From: DATKFM01 sp963810485
GTDB taxonomy: Bacteria; Pseudomonadota; Alphaproteobacteria; Dongiales; Dongiaceae
NCBI GenBank assembly: GCA_963810485.1
Contig: CAWENQ010000003.1
Span: forward strand, 620,001-684,000
Length of the DNA: 64,000 bases
Direction: 5' to 3'
The stretch's first letter is position 1; the number at the start of each line of letters is the position of its first letter. The notes under the pieces are model-generated. The model did no database searches. It saw only the letters and a list, made by a program, of their open reading frames with translations, and was not told the DNA's origin. A program made the translations under genes and the position numbers. Below are positions 1 through 9,059 of this stretch, piece by piece.

Positions 1-246
1 GATCTTACTCTGATACTTGATCTTCCGGCCGACGAAGGCATTCGCCGCAGCCAGAGCCGGGCAAACACAGAACGCCGCTACGAGTTGATGCCGATCGAAT
101 TTCACCAGCGGCTTCGCCAAGGGTTCCAAGCGATCGCAGGGCAGGAACCGGAGCGCTGCCGGATCATCGACGCCCTGCAGGGGATCGAAAAGGTGCAGAA
201 TCAAATTCGCGATGTCATCTCCAAGCGTTTCGACTTGGCGGCCTAA
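1..246 (+). CDS. tmk: Thymidylate kinase, C-terminal part
   Basis: The 3' end of a gene that begins before the window; 81 codons and a TAA stop are visible. The translation opens with DLTLILDLP and continues through RRSQSRANTERRYE, which matches the part of thymidylate kinase that holds the last strand of the P-loop kinase fold and the lid region. The enzyme phosphorylates dTMP to dTDP. It lies only 2 bases before holB, an arrangement common in many bacteria, so the two are probably cotranscribed. The catalytic P-loop is outside the window. The identification rests on the C-terminal motif and the holB neighbour. Confidence 0.8.
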   Translation, partial: DLTLILDLPADEGIRRSQSRANTERRYELMPIEFHQRLRQGFQAIAGQEPERCRIIDALQGIEKVQNQIRDVISKRFDLAA

Positions 247-248
247 CC

Positions 249-1316
249 ATGGCAGCAGACGAGCAGGAAATCCTGGAGCCGCGGCGCAACGGCCACTTCC
301 GTGGTCATGATCTTGCGGAGGCGGCGATCCTGCGCACCTGGTCTTCAAATCGCATCCCCCACGCATGGTTAATCACCGGACCGCGTGGCATCGGCAAGGC
401 GACTCTGGCCTATCGCTTTGCGCGGCTGGCGCTGAGCGGGCAGGGCGGCGATGACGGACTGTTTGGCGCCACGGTACCGTCCCTCCAGATCGAACCGGCC
501 TCGCCGGTGTTCCGCCAGGTCGCATCCGGCGCTCATCCGGATCTGATGGTGGTGGAACGTGGTTACGACGAGAAGAAGGATCGTCTGCGGACCGAGATCG
601 TGGTCGACGACATCCGCCGCGCGGTCGATTTCATGCATTTGAAGTCGGCGATGGGCGGCTGGCGGGTCGTCATCGTCGATTGCGCCGACGACATGAACCG
701 GAACAGCGCCAACGCGCTCCTCAAAATCCTCGAAGAGCCGCCACAGCGGACGCTGCTCCTGCTGGTCAGTCATGCTCCGGGCGGGCTATTGCCGACAATC
801 CGCTCCAGATGCCGGCGCCTGGAGCTGGCGCCACTGCCGGAGGCCGTCGTCAGCGAGCTTATTCACCATTACGAGCCGGGTCTCGATCCCGCGGAGGTGC
901 GCCAGTTGACGGAAATCGCCGGCGGGTCCATCGGCCGCGCGCTTACGGTCGCCGGCGCCGGCGGCCTGGAGATCCATTCCGAGTTGAACCGGCAGCTTTC
1001 GGCGCTGCCCAACCTGCCGATGGGCGAAATCCATGCATTTGCCGAAAAGGTGGGAAAACCCGGCGGCGAAAGCCCGTTCGAAATGGCATCGGAACTGCTG
1101 CTGATCTGGCTCGGCCGGGTCGTCCGGCAGCGGGCGACCGGGGCAGGGCGTCCGCCATCGGCCGCCGTGGCGGGACGGGGGAGTCTTGAACAATGGCTGG
1201 CCCTGTGGGAAAAGACCGATAGCCTGTTCAAGCGGACCGACGTCATCAATTTGGACCGCAAGCAGGTTTGGATCGGCGCCATGGTCGACATCGCCCAGTT
1301 GACGGCGGCGCGGTAA
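249..1316 (+). CDS. holB: DNA polymerase III subunit delta prime
   Basis: A clamp-loader subunit (355 aa) that with tau/gamma and delta opens the sliding clamp onto primed DNA. It has the AAA+ fold: a P-loop GPRGIGKA at residues 44-51, a Walker B-like strand VVIVDCADDMN near 140-150 followed by NALLKILEEPP, and the SRC motif (arginine finger) in IRSRCRR at about 185-190. The four-cysteine zinc module seen between Walker A and B of the E. coli protein is not visible here. It starts with ATG two bases after the tmk stop. metG follows 74 bases downstream on the same strand, giving a tmk-holB-metG-tatD run typical of alphaproteobacteria. Confidence 0.93.
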   Translation: MAADEQEILEPRRNGHFRGHDLAEAAILRTWSSNRIPHAWLITGPRGIGKATLAYRFARLALSGQGGDDGLFGATVPSLQIEPASPVFRQVASGAHPDLMVVERGYDEKKDRLRTEIVVDDIRRAVDFMHLKSAMGGWRVVIVDCADDMNRNSANALLKILEEPPQRTLLLLVSHAPGGLLPTIRSRCRRLELAPLPEAVVSELIHHYEPGLDPAEVRQLTEIAGGSIGRALTVAGAGGLEIHSELNRQLSALPNLPMGEIHAFAEKVGKPGGESPFEMASELLLIWLGRVVRQRATGAGRPPSAAVAGRGSLEQWLALWEKTDSLFKRTDVINLDRKQVWIGAMVDIAQLTAAR

Positions 1317-1390
1317 CCTCAAGACATCGTTTACCGGAGTCAGTGCGGGTCGGCGCCCGATGACGCTTCGGTGCGCGGGAGAAGACTGGC

Positions 1391-2944
1391 GTGCGCGACA
1401 CCTATTACATAACGACGCCTATCTACTACGTGAATGACGTGCCCCATATCGGGCACGCCTATACGACTCTGGCCTGTGATGTCATCGCCCGGTTCATGCG
1501 GCTTGACGGCAAGCAGGTGAAGTTCCTCACGGGCACTGACGAGCATGGCCAGAAGGTGGAGAAGGCCGCGAAGGATGTCGGGCTCGATCCGCAGGCCTTT
1601 ACCGACAAGGTTTCGCAAAATTTTCGCGATCTGGCGAAAGCGATGAACTTCAGCAATGACGACTTCATCCGCACGACGGAGGAGCGCCACCGCAATTCAT
1701 GCCAGGAGCTGTGGCGCCGGCTCGTCGCCAAGGATCAGATCTATCTTGGCAAGTACGCCGGATGGTACGCGGTGCGCGACGAAGCCTTCTATGGTGAAGA
1801 TGAGCTTCGTGATGAAGGCGGCAAGAAGATCGCCCCTTCGGGCGCAGTCTGTGAATGGGTCGAGGAGCCGAGCTACTTCTTCCGTCTTTCGGCCTGGCAG
1901 AAGCCGTTGCTCGAATTTTATGAAAAAAATCCCGATTTCGTGGCGCCTCACACGCGGCGGAACGAAGTCATCAGCTTCGTGAAGAGCGGGCTGGACGATC
2001 TGTCGGTGTCGCGCACGACGTTCAACTGGGGCATTCCGGTGCCCGACGATCCCAAGCACATCATGTATGTCTGGTTCGACGCCCTGACCAACTACATTAC
2101 GGCGGCTGGTTTCCCGGATACGGCAAGCGACAGCTATCAGAAATTCTGGCCGGCCGACCTGCATATGGTAGGCAAGGACATTGTGCGCTTTCACGCCATC
2201 TACTGGCCGGCATTCCTGTTGGCGGCCGGGCTGCCGCCGCCGCAGCGCGTATTCGCCCACGGCTGGTGGACGAACGAGGGCCAGAAGATCTCGAAGTCGC
2301 TCGGCAATGTCATCGATCCGCTGGAATTGGTTAAGCAGTTCGGCCTGGATCAGGTGCGCTACTTCCTATTGCGGGAGGTGCCGTTCGGCAATGACGGCGA
2401 TTTCTCCCGGCAAGCCATGATCAACCGGATGAACAACGACCTGGCGGACAAGTTCGGCAATCTGGCCCAGCGCATCCTGAAGATGATTCAGAAGAACTGT
2501 GAGGCCAAGTTGCCGGCGCCATCGGAGAAGCTCGTCGCCGAGGATGTCGCGCTGCTGAACGCAGCCGGGCAGCTGCTGGACGTTGTTCGAACCGAGATTA
2601 ACCAACAATCCTTCCACAAGGCGCTGGACGCCATCTGGCTGGTCATCGCCGATGGCAACAAGTATGTCGACTCCCAGGCGCCCTGGACTCTGCGGAAGAA
2701 CGGCGACCTAGCGCGGATGAACACCGTCCTCTATGTGGTGGCCGAACTGGTGCGCCAGCTCGCGATCCTCTGTCAGCCCTTCATGCCGGAGTCCTGCGGC
2801 CGCATGCTGGATCAGCTCTCGGTGCCGCCGGCGGAACGTACCTTCACGGCGTTAACCAAGGAGCATGCGCTAAAGCCCGGCACGGCATTGCCGGATCCGG
2901 CGGGCATTTTCCCGAAGTTTGTCGAAGCAGGGAATCCGGCCTAG
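1391..2944 (+). CDS. metG: Methionyl-tRNA synthetase
   Basis: Charges initiator and elongator tRNA-Met with methionine (517 aa, cytoplasmic). The class I signatures are both present: HIGH at residues 19-22 (DVPHIGHAYTT) and KISKS at about 299-303 (GQKISKSLGNVIDP). The anticodon-binding helical domain follows, ending near residue 500. There is no C-terminal tRNA-binding extension, so this is the short form. The start is GTG, preceded by a good ribosome-binding site (GGGAGAAG about 8 bases upstream). There is no in-frame ATG that would keep the N-terminal Rossmann strand MRDTYYITTPIYYVND. tatD follows after 15 bases. Confidence 0.96.
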   Translation: MRDTYYITTPIYYVNDVPHIGHAYTTLACDVIARFMRLDGKQVKFLTGTDEHGQKVEKAAKDVGLDPQAFTDKVSQNFRDLAKAMNFSNDDFIRTTEERHRNSCQELWRRLVAKDQIYLGKYAGWYAVRDEAFYGEDELRDEGGKKIAPSGAVCEWVEEPSYFFRLSAWQKPLLEFYEKNPDFVAPHTRRNEVISFVKSGLDDLSVSRTTFNWGIPVPDDPKHIMYVWFDALTNYITAAGFPDTASDSYQKFWPADLHMVGKDIVRFHAIYWPAFLLAAGLPPPQRVFAHGWWTNEGQKISKSLGNVIDPLELVKQFGLDQVRYFLLREVPFGNDGDFSRQAMINRMNNDLADKFGNLAQRILKMIQKNCEAKLPAPSEKLVAEDVALLNAAGQLLDVVRTEINQQSFHKALDAIWLVIADGNKYVDSQAPWTLRKNGDLARMNTVLYVVAELVRQLAILCQPFMPESCGRMLDQLSVPPAERTFTALTKEHALKPGTALPDPAGIFPKFVEAGNPA

Positions 2945-2959
2945 GGCCGGGCAGGGCGC

Positions 2960-3757
2960 ATGCTGGTCGACAGCCATTGCCATCTCGACTTCAAGGACTT
3001 CGACGGCGAGCTCGACGCCATCATGGCTCGGGCCGCGGCGCGCGGCGTTCACACCATGGTAACCATAGGCACCAAACTGCGGGAGTTCGACCGGGTGCGG
3101 GCGATCGCCGAGCGGTATGACCATGTCTACTGCACCGTCGGCGTCCATCCTCACGAGGCCGAAGCGGAGGATGCCGCCAGCATCGACCGGTTGGTGGAGC
3201 TGGCCCAGCATCCGAAGGTGGTGGGTATCGGAGAGACCGGGCTGGATTTCTACTACGATCACAGTCCCCGGGACCGGCAGGCCAAGGTCTTCGCCATGCA
3301 TATCGAGGCGTCGCGCCAGACTCGGCTGCCGCTGATCATCCATTGCCGGGATGCCGACGTGGAGATGGCCGCGACTTTGCGGGCGGCGAACGGGAAGGGG
3401 CCAGTCCCCGGCCTGATCCACTGTTTCAGCTCGACGCAGACCCTATCGGAGGCGGCGCTGGAGATCGGCTTCTCGATTTCACTGTCGGGCATTGTGACAT
3501 TCAAGAATGCCGTGGAACTGCGTAAAATTGCAGAGAATATCCCCATTGAACGGATGCTCGTGGAGACCGATTCTCCCTATCTGGCGCCAGTGCCGCACCG
3601 GGGCCGCCGGAACGAGCCGTCCTTTGTCGCCGACACGGCGGCCTTCATCGCTCAGCTCCGTGGCATTACGCTTGAGGAACTGGCTGAAAAGACCACCGAC
3701 AATTTCTTCAAATTGTTTGCAAAGACGGTCCGGCCTGCGGCTGCGGCTGGAACCTGA
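2960..3757 (+). CDS. tatD: TatD family metal-dependent DNase
   Basis: A TIM-barrel hydrolase of the TatD/YcfH family (265 aa). The metal ligands appear in order: HCHLD at residues 6-10, GETGLDFYYD near 93-102, the histidine in IIHCRD, the histidine in LIHCFS, and LVETDSPYLAP near 195. TatD proteins act as Mg-dependent deoxyribonucleases or quality-control hydrolases; which activity this copy has cannot be read from sequence. It sits directly between metG and the metallo-hydrolase gene (2-base gap), the usual alphaproteobacterial order. Confidence 0.93.
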   Translation: MLVDSHCHLDFKDFDGELDAIMARAAARGVHTMVTIGTKLREFDRVRAIAERYDHVYCTVGVHPHEAEAEDAASIDRLVELAQHPKVVGIGETGLDFYYDHSPRDRQAKVFAMHIEASRQTRLPLIIHCRDADVEMAATLRAANGKGPVPGLIHCFSSTQTLSEAALEIGFSISLSGIVTFKNAVELRKIAENIPIERMLVETDSPYLAPVPHRGRRNEPSFVADTAAFIAQLRGITLEELAEKTTDNFFKLFAKTVRPAAAAGT

Positions 3758-3759
3758 CC

Positions 3760-4536
3760 ATGCGCGTGACGGTTCTCGGCTGCGGCGGTTCCGGCGGCGT
3801 GCCGCTGGCCAACGGAAATTGGGGAAGCTGCAACCCGGATAATCCGAAGAACCGCCGGCGCCGGGTGTCGGTTCTGGTCCAGGTCCGGGGCGCCACCATC
3901 CTGATCGATACATCGCCGGATCTCCGGCTCCAGCTTCTGGACGCCAAGGTCAGCAAGATCGACGCGGTGCTCTTTACCCACGACCATGCCGACCATTGCC
4001 ATGGCATCGATGAACTCCGGGCGCTGAGCTACGACAAGAACAGCCAGCCGATCGACGCCTTCGGCTCGGCGGCCACCATGGCGGCATTGCGCCAGCGGTT
4101 TGCCTACATTTTCAGTCAAGTTGAAGGCAGCGTCAGCGGCTTGTACCGGCCGGTGCTCCAGGCCCATGAGATCGACGGGGCGTTTGAGGCGGCCGGATGT
4201 CCGGTCATTCCGTTCGACCAGGACCACGGATTTGGCGCGATCAGCACGGGATACCGCATCGGCAACTTCGCGTACTCTACCGACCTGGTGGAGCTGCCGG
4301 CAGCCGCCAAGGCGGCATTGGGCGGTCTGGACCTCTGGGTGGTGGATTGCCTCAGATTTGAACCTCATCCGACCCATACCCATTTCGAACGGACGCTGGA
4401 TTGGATCGCCGAACTGAAGCCGAAGCGGGCGATCCTCACGCATCTGAACCACACTGTGGACTATGACGAGCTGGCGCGCCGGTGCCCGCCGGGTGTGGAG
4501 CCGGGGTACGATGGATTGACGGCGGAGCTGCCGTGA
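3760..4536 (+). CDS. PhnP-like MBL-fold metallo-hydrolase
   Basis: A beta-lactamase-fold hydrolase (258 aa). It opens with VLGCGGSGGVP, typical of the PhnP/tRNase Z-like branch, and has the metal-binding HDHADH at residues 74-79. Further histidines appear in DQDHGFG, in the HPTHTHFE segment and in LTHLNHT near the C-terminus, which complete the usual dinuclear metal site. The branch includes cyclic-phosphate phosphodiesterases, but there are no phosphonate genes nearby, so the substrate is unknown. ATG lies two bases after the tatD stop, suggesting translational coupling. It is the last gene of the tmk-holB-metG-tatD run. Confidence 0.85.
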   Translation: MRVTVLGCGGSGGVPLANGNWGSCNPDNPKNRRRRVSVLVQVRGATILIDTSPDLRLQLLDAKVSKIDAVLFTHDHADHCHGIDELRALSYDKNSQPIDAFGSAATMAALRQRFAYIFSQVEGSVSGLYRPVLQAHEIDGAFEAAGCPVIPFDQDHGFGAISTGYRIGNFAYSTDLVELPAAAKAALGGLDLWVVDCLRFEPHPTHTHFERTLDWIAELKPKRAILTHLNHTVDYDELARRCPPGVEPGYDGLTAELP

Positions 4537-4729
4537 GACGGACACCACACGGCTATATATAAGGACTCAAATTCTACACATCTTATTGATATGGATAATA
4601 TATTATTAATTTCCCATAATATACATTATGCGATAATTAGATAGGTGTAGGGTGGCTTTCATTCCCGCTGCGCCTTCGCTAACGTCCCGCCTCCCTCGAG
4701 ACCCCCAAATCAATCCGCAGGCGGCCGCC
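4537..4729 (+). promoter_or_regulatory. AT-rich upstream region of mazG
   Basis: An AT-rich stretch of about 90 bases (4552-4640) in otherwise GC-rich DNA. It contains a perfect 12-base palindrome at 4595-4606 (ATAATATATTAT) and a 6-base inverted repeat CATAAT/ATTATG at 4615-4620 and 4625-4630. Several TATAAT-like -10 elements can be drawn, so it probably carries the mazG promoter and perhaps an operator. No known regulator site is recognised. The last 80 bases are GC-rich again and open in frame with mazG. Confidence 0.45.
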
Positions 4730-5554
4730 ATGAACAACGAAGGCTTGGATTCCGCGATCAACAGGCTGGTGGCGGTGATGGCCCAGCTCCGCAATCCCAA
4801 GGGCGGCTGCCCGTGGGACCTGGAACAGAACTTTGCAACCATCGCCCCCTATACGATTGAGGAAGCCTATGAGGTGGCCGACTCCATCGAGCGCCAGGAC
4901 ATGCCGGCGCTGCGGGACGAGCTAGGCGACCTGTTGCTCCAGGTGGTGTTTCACGCCCGGATGGCCCAGGAGGCCGGCCAGTTCGATCTGAGCCAGGTGG
5001 CCGACGGGATCTCCGAAAAGATGGTCCGACGCCATCCCCATGTCTTCGGCGATACCGTGGTCGAGACCTCCGAGGCCCAGACCCGCGCTTGGGAGGATCA
5101 CAAGGAGACCGAGCGGCAGGCCCAGGCTAAGGCCGCGGGCAAGCCGCCCAGCGCCCTGGATGGCGTGGCCGTCGGCCTGCCCGCCCTGCTCCGCGCCCTG
5201 AAGCTGCAGCGTCGCGCCGCCCGGGTCGGCTTCGACTGGCCGGACGCCCGCGACGTGCTGGAGAAAATGCAGGAGGAGCTGGACGAAATCCGCGCCGAGC
5301 TGGACGGCGGCGGCAAGCCCGAGCGGGTGCTCGACGAGGTCGGCGACCTGCTGTTCGTCTGCGCCAACCTGGCCCGCCACCTCGATGTGGATCCGGAAGC
5401 CGCTCTCCGCCACGCCAACGGCAAGTTCGAGCGCCGCTTCCGCCATATCGAGCAGCGGCTGGCCGGTCAGGGTCGGTCGCTGGCGGACTCCGACCTGGAC
5501 GAGATGGAGAGACTTTGGCAGGAGGCCAAGACGACGGAAGGTGGCGCCAAGTAA
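4730..5554 (+). CDS. mazG: Nucleoside triphosphate pyrophosphohydrolase MazG
   Basis: A tandem-domain MazG all-alpha NTP pyrophosphatase that hydrolyses (d)NTPs to monophosphates and PPi (274 aa, close to the E. coli length). Repeat 1 holds GGCPWD, TIEEAYEV and DELGDLLLQVVFHA, with the acidic Mg-binding residues. Repeat 2 holds EELDEIRAEL and DEVGDLLFVCANLARHL. The frame is open from a GTG at 4652, but the ATG at 4730 is chosen because MNNEGLDSAINRLVAVM matches the family's usual N-terminus and the preceding 26 codons look like leader. It converges with the dehydrogenase gene at 5571. Confidence 0.93.
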   Translation: MNNEGLDSAINRLVAVMAQLRNPKGGCPWDLEQNFATIAPYTIEEAYEVADSIERQDMPALRDELGDLLLQVVFHARMAQEAGQFDLSQVADGISEKMVRRHPHVFGDTVVETSEAQTRAWEDHKETERQAQAKAAGKPPSALDGVAVGLPALLRALKLQRRAARVGFDWPDARDVLEKMQEELDEIRAELDGGGKPERVLDEVGDLLFVCANLARHLDVDPEAALRHANGKFERRFRHIEQRLAGQGRSLADSDLDEMERLWQEAKTTEGGAK

Positions 5555-5570
5555 GAGGTCGCCCTCACTC

Positions 5571-6449
5571 TCAATCGTTGGCCAACAGATGGATCAGGCT
5601 GGAGGTATCCCAGCGTTTGCCGCCACGGGACTGGACCTGGGCGTAGAACTGATCCACCAGGGCCGTCACCGGCAGGCGCGCCCCGTTCCGATTCGCCTCC
5701 GCAAGGCAGATCCCCAGGTCCTTCCGCATCCAGTCCACGGCAAAGCCGAAGTTGAACTTGCCCTCGAACATGGTGCTGGCGCGGTTCTCCATCTGCCAGG
5801 ATTGGGCGGCGCCCTTGGAGATCACGTCGATCAGCGTCTTGCCGTCCAGGCCCGCCTTGGTGGCGAAGTTGATGCCCTCGGCGAGGCCCTGGACCAGGCC
5901 GGCGATGCAGATCTGGTTGACCATTTTGGCGAGCTGGCCCGAGCCGGTCGGCCCCATCAGGGCGCAGGCCCGGGCATAGCTGTCGATCACCGGCTTGGCG
6001 CGGGCGAAGATATCCGGCTCGCCGCCCACCATGACCGTCAGCTTGCCGTTCTCGGCGCCGGCCTGGCCGCCGGAGACGGGCGCATCCAGGAAGCCGATCC
6101 CCTGCCCCTTGGCCTTGGCTGAAATCTCCCGCGCGACTTCGGCTGATGCCGTCGTATGGTCGACCAGGATGGCGCCACGGCCCATGCCGGCGAGCGCGCC
6201 CTTGTCGCCAAACACCACCGAGCGCAGATCGTCATCATTGCCGACGCAGACAAAGACGATCGATGCGCCTTTGGCGGCATCGGCCGGTTGTGGGCTGCTC
6301 TTGCCGCCATGCTTGGCGGTCCAGGCCTCGGCCCGGCTTGCCGTCCGGTTATAGACGGTAACCTGATGTCCCGCGGCGGCGAGATGGCCCGCCATCGGGA
6401 AACCCATCACGCCCAGGCCGATGAAGGCGACGTTCTGTTTTTCACTCAT
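5571..6449 (-). CDS. NAD(P)-dependent beta-hydroxyacid dehydrogenase
   Basis: A 3-hydroxyisobutyrate dehydrogenase-family oxidoreductase (292 aa). The N-terminal Rossmann motif is FIGLGVMGFPMAGHLAAAGH. The substrate-binding loop DAPVSGGQAGAENG and the catalytic-lysine segment GSGQLAKMVNQI follow in the expected order. The family includes 3-hydroxyisobutyrate, tartronate semialdehyde and glyoxylate/succinic-semialdehyde reductases; nothing here fixes the substrate. A good ribosome-binding site (GAAAGGACG) precedes the ATG. It is the last gene of the leftward run after the inositol monophosphatase-like gene (71-base gap). Confidence 0.85.
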   Translation of the reverse strand: MSEKQNVAFIGLGVMGFPMAGHLAAAGHQVTVYNRTASRAEAWTAKHGGKSSPQPADAAKGASIVFVCVGNDDDLRSVVFGDKGALAGMGRGAILVDHTTASAEVAREISAKAKGQGIGFLDAPVSGGQAGAENGKLTVMVGGEPDIFARAKPVIDSYARACALMGPTGSGQLAKMVNQICIAGLVQGLAEGINFATKAGLDGKTLIDVISKGAAQSWQMENRASTMFEGKFNFGFAVDWMRKDLGICLAEANRNGARLPVTALVDQFYAQVQSRGGKRWDTSSLIHLLAND

Positions 6450-6520
6450 GAATGCGTCCTTTCGATTGATGGCGCGATGCTAGCGGCCGTGGTGGGACCG
6501 GACAATCCGGAGCTGCGCTG

Positions 6521-7339
6521 CTAGCCGTCATCGGCGAGCAGCGTCGCGTGCAACTTGCGCCAGGCGTCTTGATCCGGCGCGACCAGCAAACCCGGGCGCG
6601 AAATGTCGGCCGGCACATAGGCATCCCCACGGTCGATGTAGCCGGCATGGCCGCCGGCTTCCCGATGCAGCAGCACGCCTGGCGCATGGTCCCAGGGCAT
6701 CAGCTTCGTAAACACCGAAAAGTTCAGGTCGCCGGTGAGCAGGCGCCAATATTCGATGGCGGCGCTATGGCTGCTGCGGACTGCCTGCACGCGGCCGCGC
6801 CGTTGCTGGAGGCGCTTGTTGTAGAGCTTGTCGCCATAGGTGCCGGCCAGGAGGGTGCCGGTCATCTCCGCCGCACTTTCAGGCGATTCAGAAAGATGAA
6901 CGCGCTCGCCGTCGATCCAGGCGCCGCCGCCGGCTTCGGCGATTGCGGTGGCGCCTGTCACCGGCCGGTGGATCCAACCGGCCACGAGTTCGCCCTTCCG
7001 CGCCAGGCAGACCATGACGGCGAACTCGTTTCTGCCTTCGATGAAGTTGGTGGTGCCGTCGATGGGATCGATGATCCAGACATGCTGTTCGCCCAGCAGG
7101 CGATCGAGCAGCGCGGCGTCGGCGGCCACGGCCTCCTCGCCCACGACGGTGGAACCCGGCATCAGTTCGTGCAGCGCCGCGGTCAGCCGTTCCTCCGCCG
7201 CCCGGTCGGCAATGGTGACGAGATCGCCCGCCGCCTTTTCGATGACGTGGCCGGGTTCCAGCTTGCGGAATCGCGGCATCACCTCCGTGGCGGCGACGTC
7301 GGCGATCAGCCGTGAAACCTGATCCAGACTTGGCCTCAT
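6521..7339 (-). CDS. Inositol monophosphatase family protein
   Basis: A Mg-dependent phosphatase of the IMPase/SuhB/CysQ fold (272 aa). Metal ligands are visible in GEEA (residues 67-70), in DPIDGTTNFI (91-100, with D91 and D94) and in the C-terminal WDHAPGVLL motif. Members act on inositol phosphate, 3'-phosphoadenosine phosphate or histidinol phosphate, and the substrate cannot be assigned. The reading frame is open for 39 more codons upstream, but that stretch overlaps the hflX end and has no family similarity, so the ATG at 7339 is used. It lies 13 bases after hflX. Confidence 0.87.
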   Translation of the reverse strand: MRPSLDQVSRLIADVAATEVMPRFRKLEPGHVIEKAAGDLVTIADRAAEERLTAALHELMPGSTVVGEEAVAADAALLDRLLGEQHVWIIDPIDGTTNFIEGRNEFAVMVCLARKGELVAGWIHRPVTGATAIAEAGGGAWIDGERVHLSESPESAAEMTGTLLAGTYGDKLYNKRLQQRRGRVQAVRSSHSAAIEYWRLLTGDLNFSVFTKLMPWDHAPGVLLHREAGGHAGYIDRGDAYVPADISRPGLLVAPDQDAWRKLHATLLADDG

Positions 7340-7352
7340 GGCGGCGCGACTG

Positions 7353-8699
7353 TCAGGCCTGGGGTGCTTGCGACTTCCGCCGCTGCATCTGCTCGAACCG
7401 GCTGAGGTCCGCCGGCGACAGCCGCACCGAGAGGTAGGAGAAATCGTCATCGTCACGACGGCTGATCACTTCGCCATGATCATACAGCCAGGCCATCGTG
7501 CTGCCGTCACCATGGGCCAGTTGCACGTCGACCATGGTCTGCTGGCGGCCGATCACTTCGTCGATGAGTTGCAACAGGCGTTCGCAGCCCTCCCCGGTCA
7601 GCGCCGAGATCGGCACCAGTAACGGGTCGCGCGCCGCCTGTTCGGCAATCTGTTGCCGCGCCTCCGGCGACATCTGATCGAGTTTGTTAAGAACTTGAAT
7701 CATTCCGCGATCCACCTGTTCGCCGATACCGAGATCGCGCAGCACGCCCTCCACATCCTGCTGCTGCAGGATGGTGTCGGGATGAGAGACATCACGGACA
7801 TGCAGGATGATGTCCGCCTCCATGACCTCTTCCAGCGTGGCGCGGAAGGCGGCGACCAGGTCGGTCGGCAGATCGGAGATGAACCCAACGGTGTCGGACA
7901 GTATGATCTCCCGCCCCGACGGGAGCTTCACCGCCCGCATGGTCGGATCCAGCGTGGCGAACAGCACATCCTTGGCCAGCACGTCGGCCCGGGTCAGCCG
8001 GTTGAACAGCGTCGACTTGCCGGCGTTGGTGTAGCCGACGAGGGCGACCACGGGATAGGGCACCCGTTGCCGCGCCTTGCGATGCAGGCTGCGGGTGCGG
8101 CGCACATCCTCGAGGTCGCGCTTGATGCGGATGATCCGCTCGCCGATCAACCGCCGGTCGATTTCCAGCTGCGATTCGCCGGGACCGCCGATGAAGCCGA
8201 AGCCACCGCGCTGCCGTTCCAAATGGGTCCAGGACCGCACCAGCCGGCTGCGCTGATAGGTTAAGGCGGCCAGCTCCACTTGAAGCTGGCCTTCCCGGGT
8301 GCGTGCCCGCTCGCCGAAAATCTCCAGGATCAGGCCGGTGCGGTCGATAACCTTGCACTTCCACTCCTGCTCGAGATTGCGCTGCTGGACCGGGCTGACG
8401 GCGGCATCGACCACCACCAGCTCGATGTGATTCTCAGCGATCAAATCGCGATAGGTCTCCACCGCACCGCCGCCGATCAAGGTAGCGGGACGATAGCGGC
8501 TCACCTTCACGACGGCGGCATGCACCACATCCAGGCTAATGGCAGCGGCAAGTCCCACTGCTTCCGCCAGCCTAGCTTCGGGCGAGCGCCCCTTCCCCGC
8601 GTCCTGGCGCAGGACCGGGCTGAGGATCAGGGCGCGACCTGAGGTCGTGGATTTGCCGTTACGTGCGACGCTGTGTCCGTTGGGCGGTGACGCCGTCAA
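7353..8699 (-). CDS. hflX: GTPase HflX
   Basis: A ribosome-associated GTPase that splits stalled or heat-damaged 70S ribosomes (448 aa). The N-terminal HflX domain contains the glycine-rich GGGAVET segment and FGFIGGPGESQLE. The GTPase domain has G1 GYTNAGKST at about residue 220, G3 SDTVGF and G4 NKLD. No ATG lies near the expected N-terminus. A TTG at 8699, one base after the hfq stop and behind a GAAGAGG sequence, gives MTASPPNGH and is preferred over the much longer open frame, which would run through hfq. The tight hfq-hflX pairing is conserved in proteobacteria and suggests coupled translation. Confidence 0.92.
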   Translation of the reverse strand: MTASPPNGHSVARNGKSTTSGRALILSPVLRQDAGKGRSPEARLAEAVGLAAAISLDVVHAAVVKVSRYRPATLIGGGAVETYRDLIAENHIELVVVDAAVSPVQQRNLEQEWKCKVIDRTGLILEIFGERARTREGQLQVELAALTYQRSRLVRSWTHLERQRGGFGFIGGPGESQLEIDRRLIGERIIRIKRDLEDVRRTRSLHRKARQRVPYPVVALVGYTNAGKSTLFNRLTRADVLAKDVLFATLDPTMRAVKLPSGREIILSDTVGFISDLPTDLVAAFRATLEEVMEADIILHVRDVSHPDTILQQQDVEGVLRDLGIGEQVDRGMIQVLNKLDQMSPEARQQIAEQAARDPLLVPISALTGEGCERLLQLIDEVIGRQQTMVDVQLAHGDGSTMAWLYDHGEVISRRDDDDFSYLSVRLSPADLSRFEQMQRRKSQAPQA

Positions 8700-8700
8700 C

Positions 8701-8952
8701 TCATGCCTCTTCGCCCTCTTTCGCCCCCTCGAAGAGCTGGATCGGTCCGGCCGGCATGACCGTTGAGATGGCATGCTTGTAGACCAGCTGCGAGTGGGCG
8801 TCGCGGCGCAGCAGCACCGAGAAGTTGTCGAACCACGTGACAATTCCCTGCAGTTTTACGCCGTTCACCAGGAAGATCGTCACGGGGGTCTTGTTCTTGC
8901 GGATGCTGTTCAGGAAAATGTCCTGAACATTCTGAGACTTTTCTCCAGCCAT
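8701..8952 (-). CDS. hfq: RNA chaperone Hfq
   Basis: Hexameric Sm-like RNA chaperone that pairs small RNAs with mRNAs (83 aa). The Sm1 region is clear (QDIFLNSIRKNKTPVTIFL) and Sm2 ends in the YKHAIST motif that shapes the proximal U-binding face. The short C-terminal tail is typical of alphaproteobacteria. A strong ribosome-binding site (GAGGGGAG) sits just before the ATG. A 107-base gap separates it from the upstream HAD gene, so it may have its own promoter. In alphaproteobacteria Hfq is linked to nitrogen regulation, which fits the ntr genes nearby. Confidence 0.97.
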   Translation of the reverse strand: MAGEKSQNVQDIFLNSIRKNKTPVTIFLVNGVKLQGIVTWFDNFSVLLRRDAHSQLVYKHAISTVMPAGPIQLFEGAKEGEEA

Positions 8953-9059
8953 CGGCTCCCCTCTTTGTTCAATGTTATCGGGGCCTGGTTTCTTATAGGG
9001 CCTCCCCTGGCGGAAGCCGTCAACCTACCCTTCCCAAGTACCGTTTACACAACAACAAT

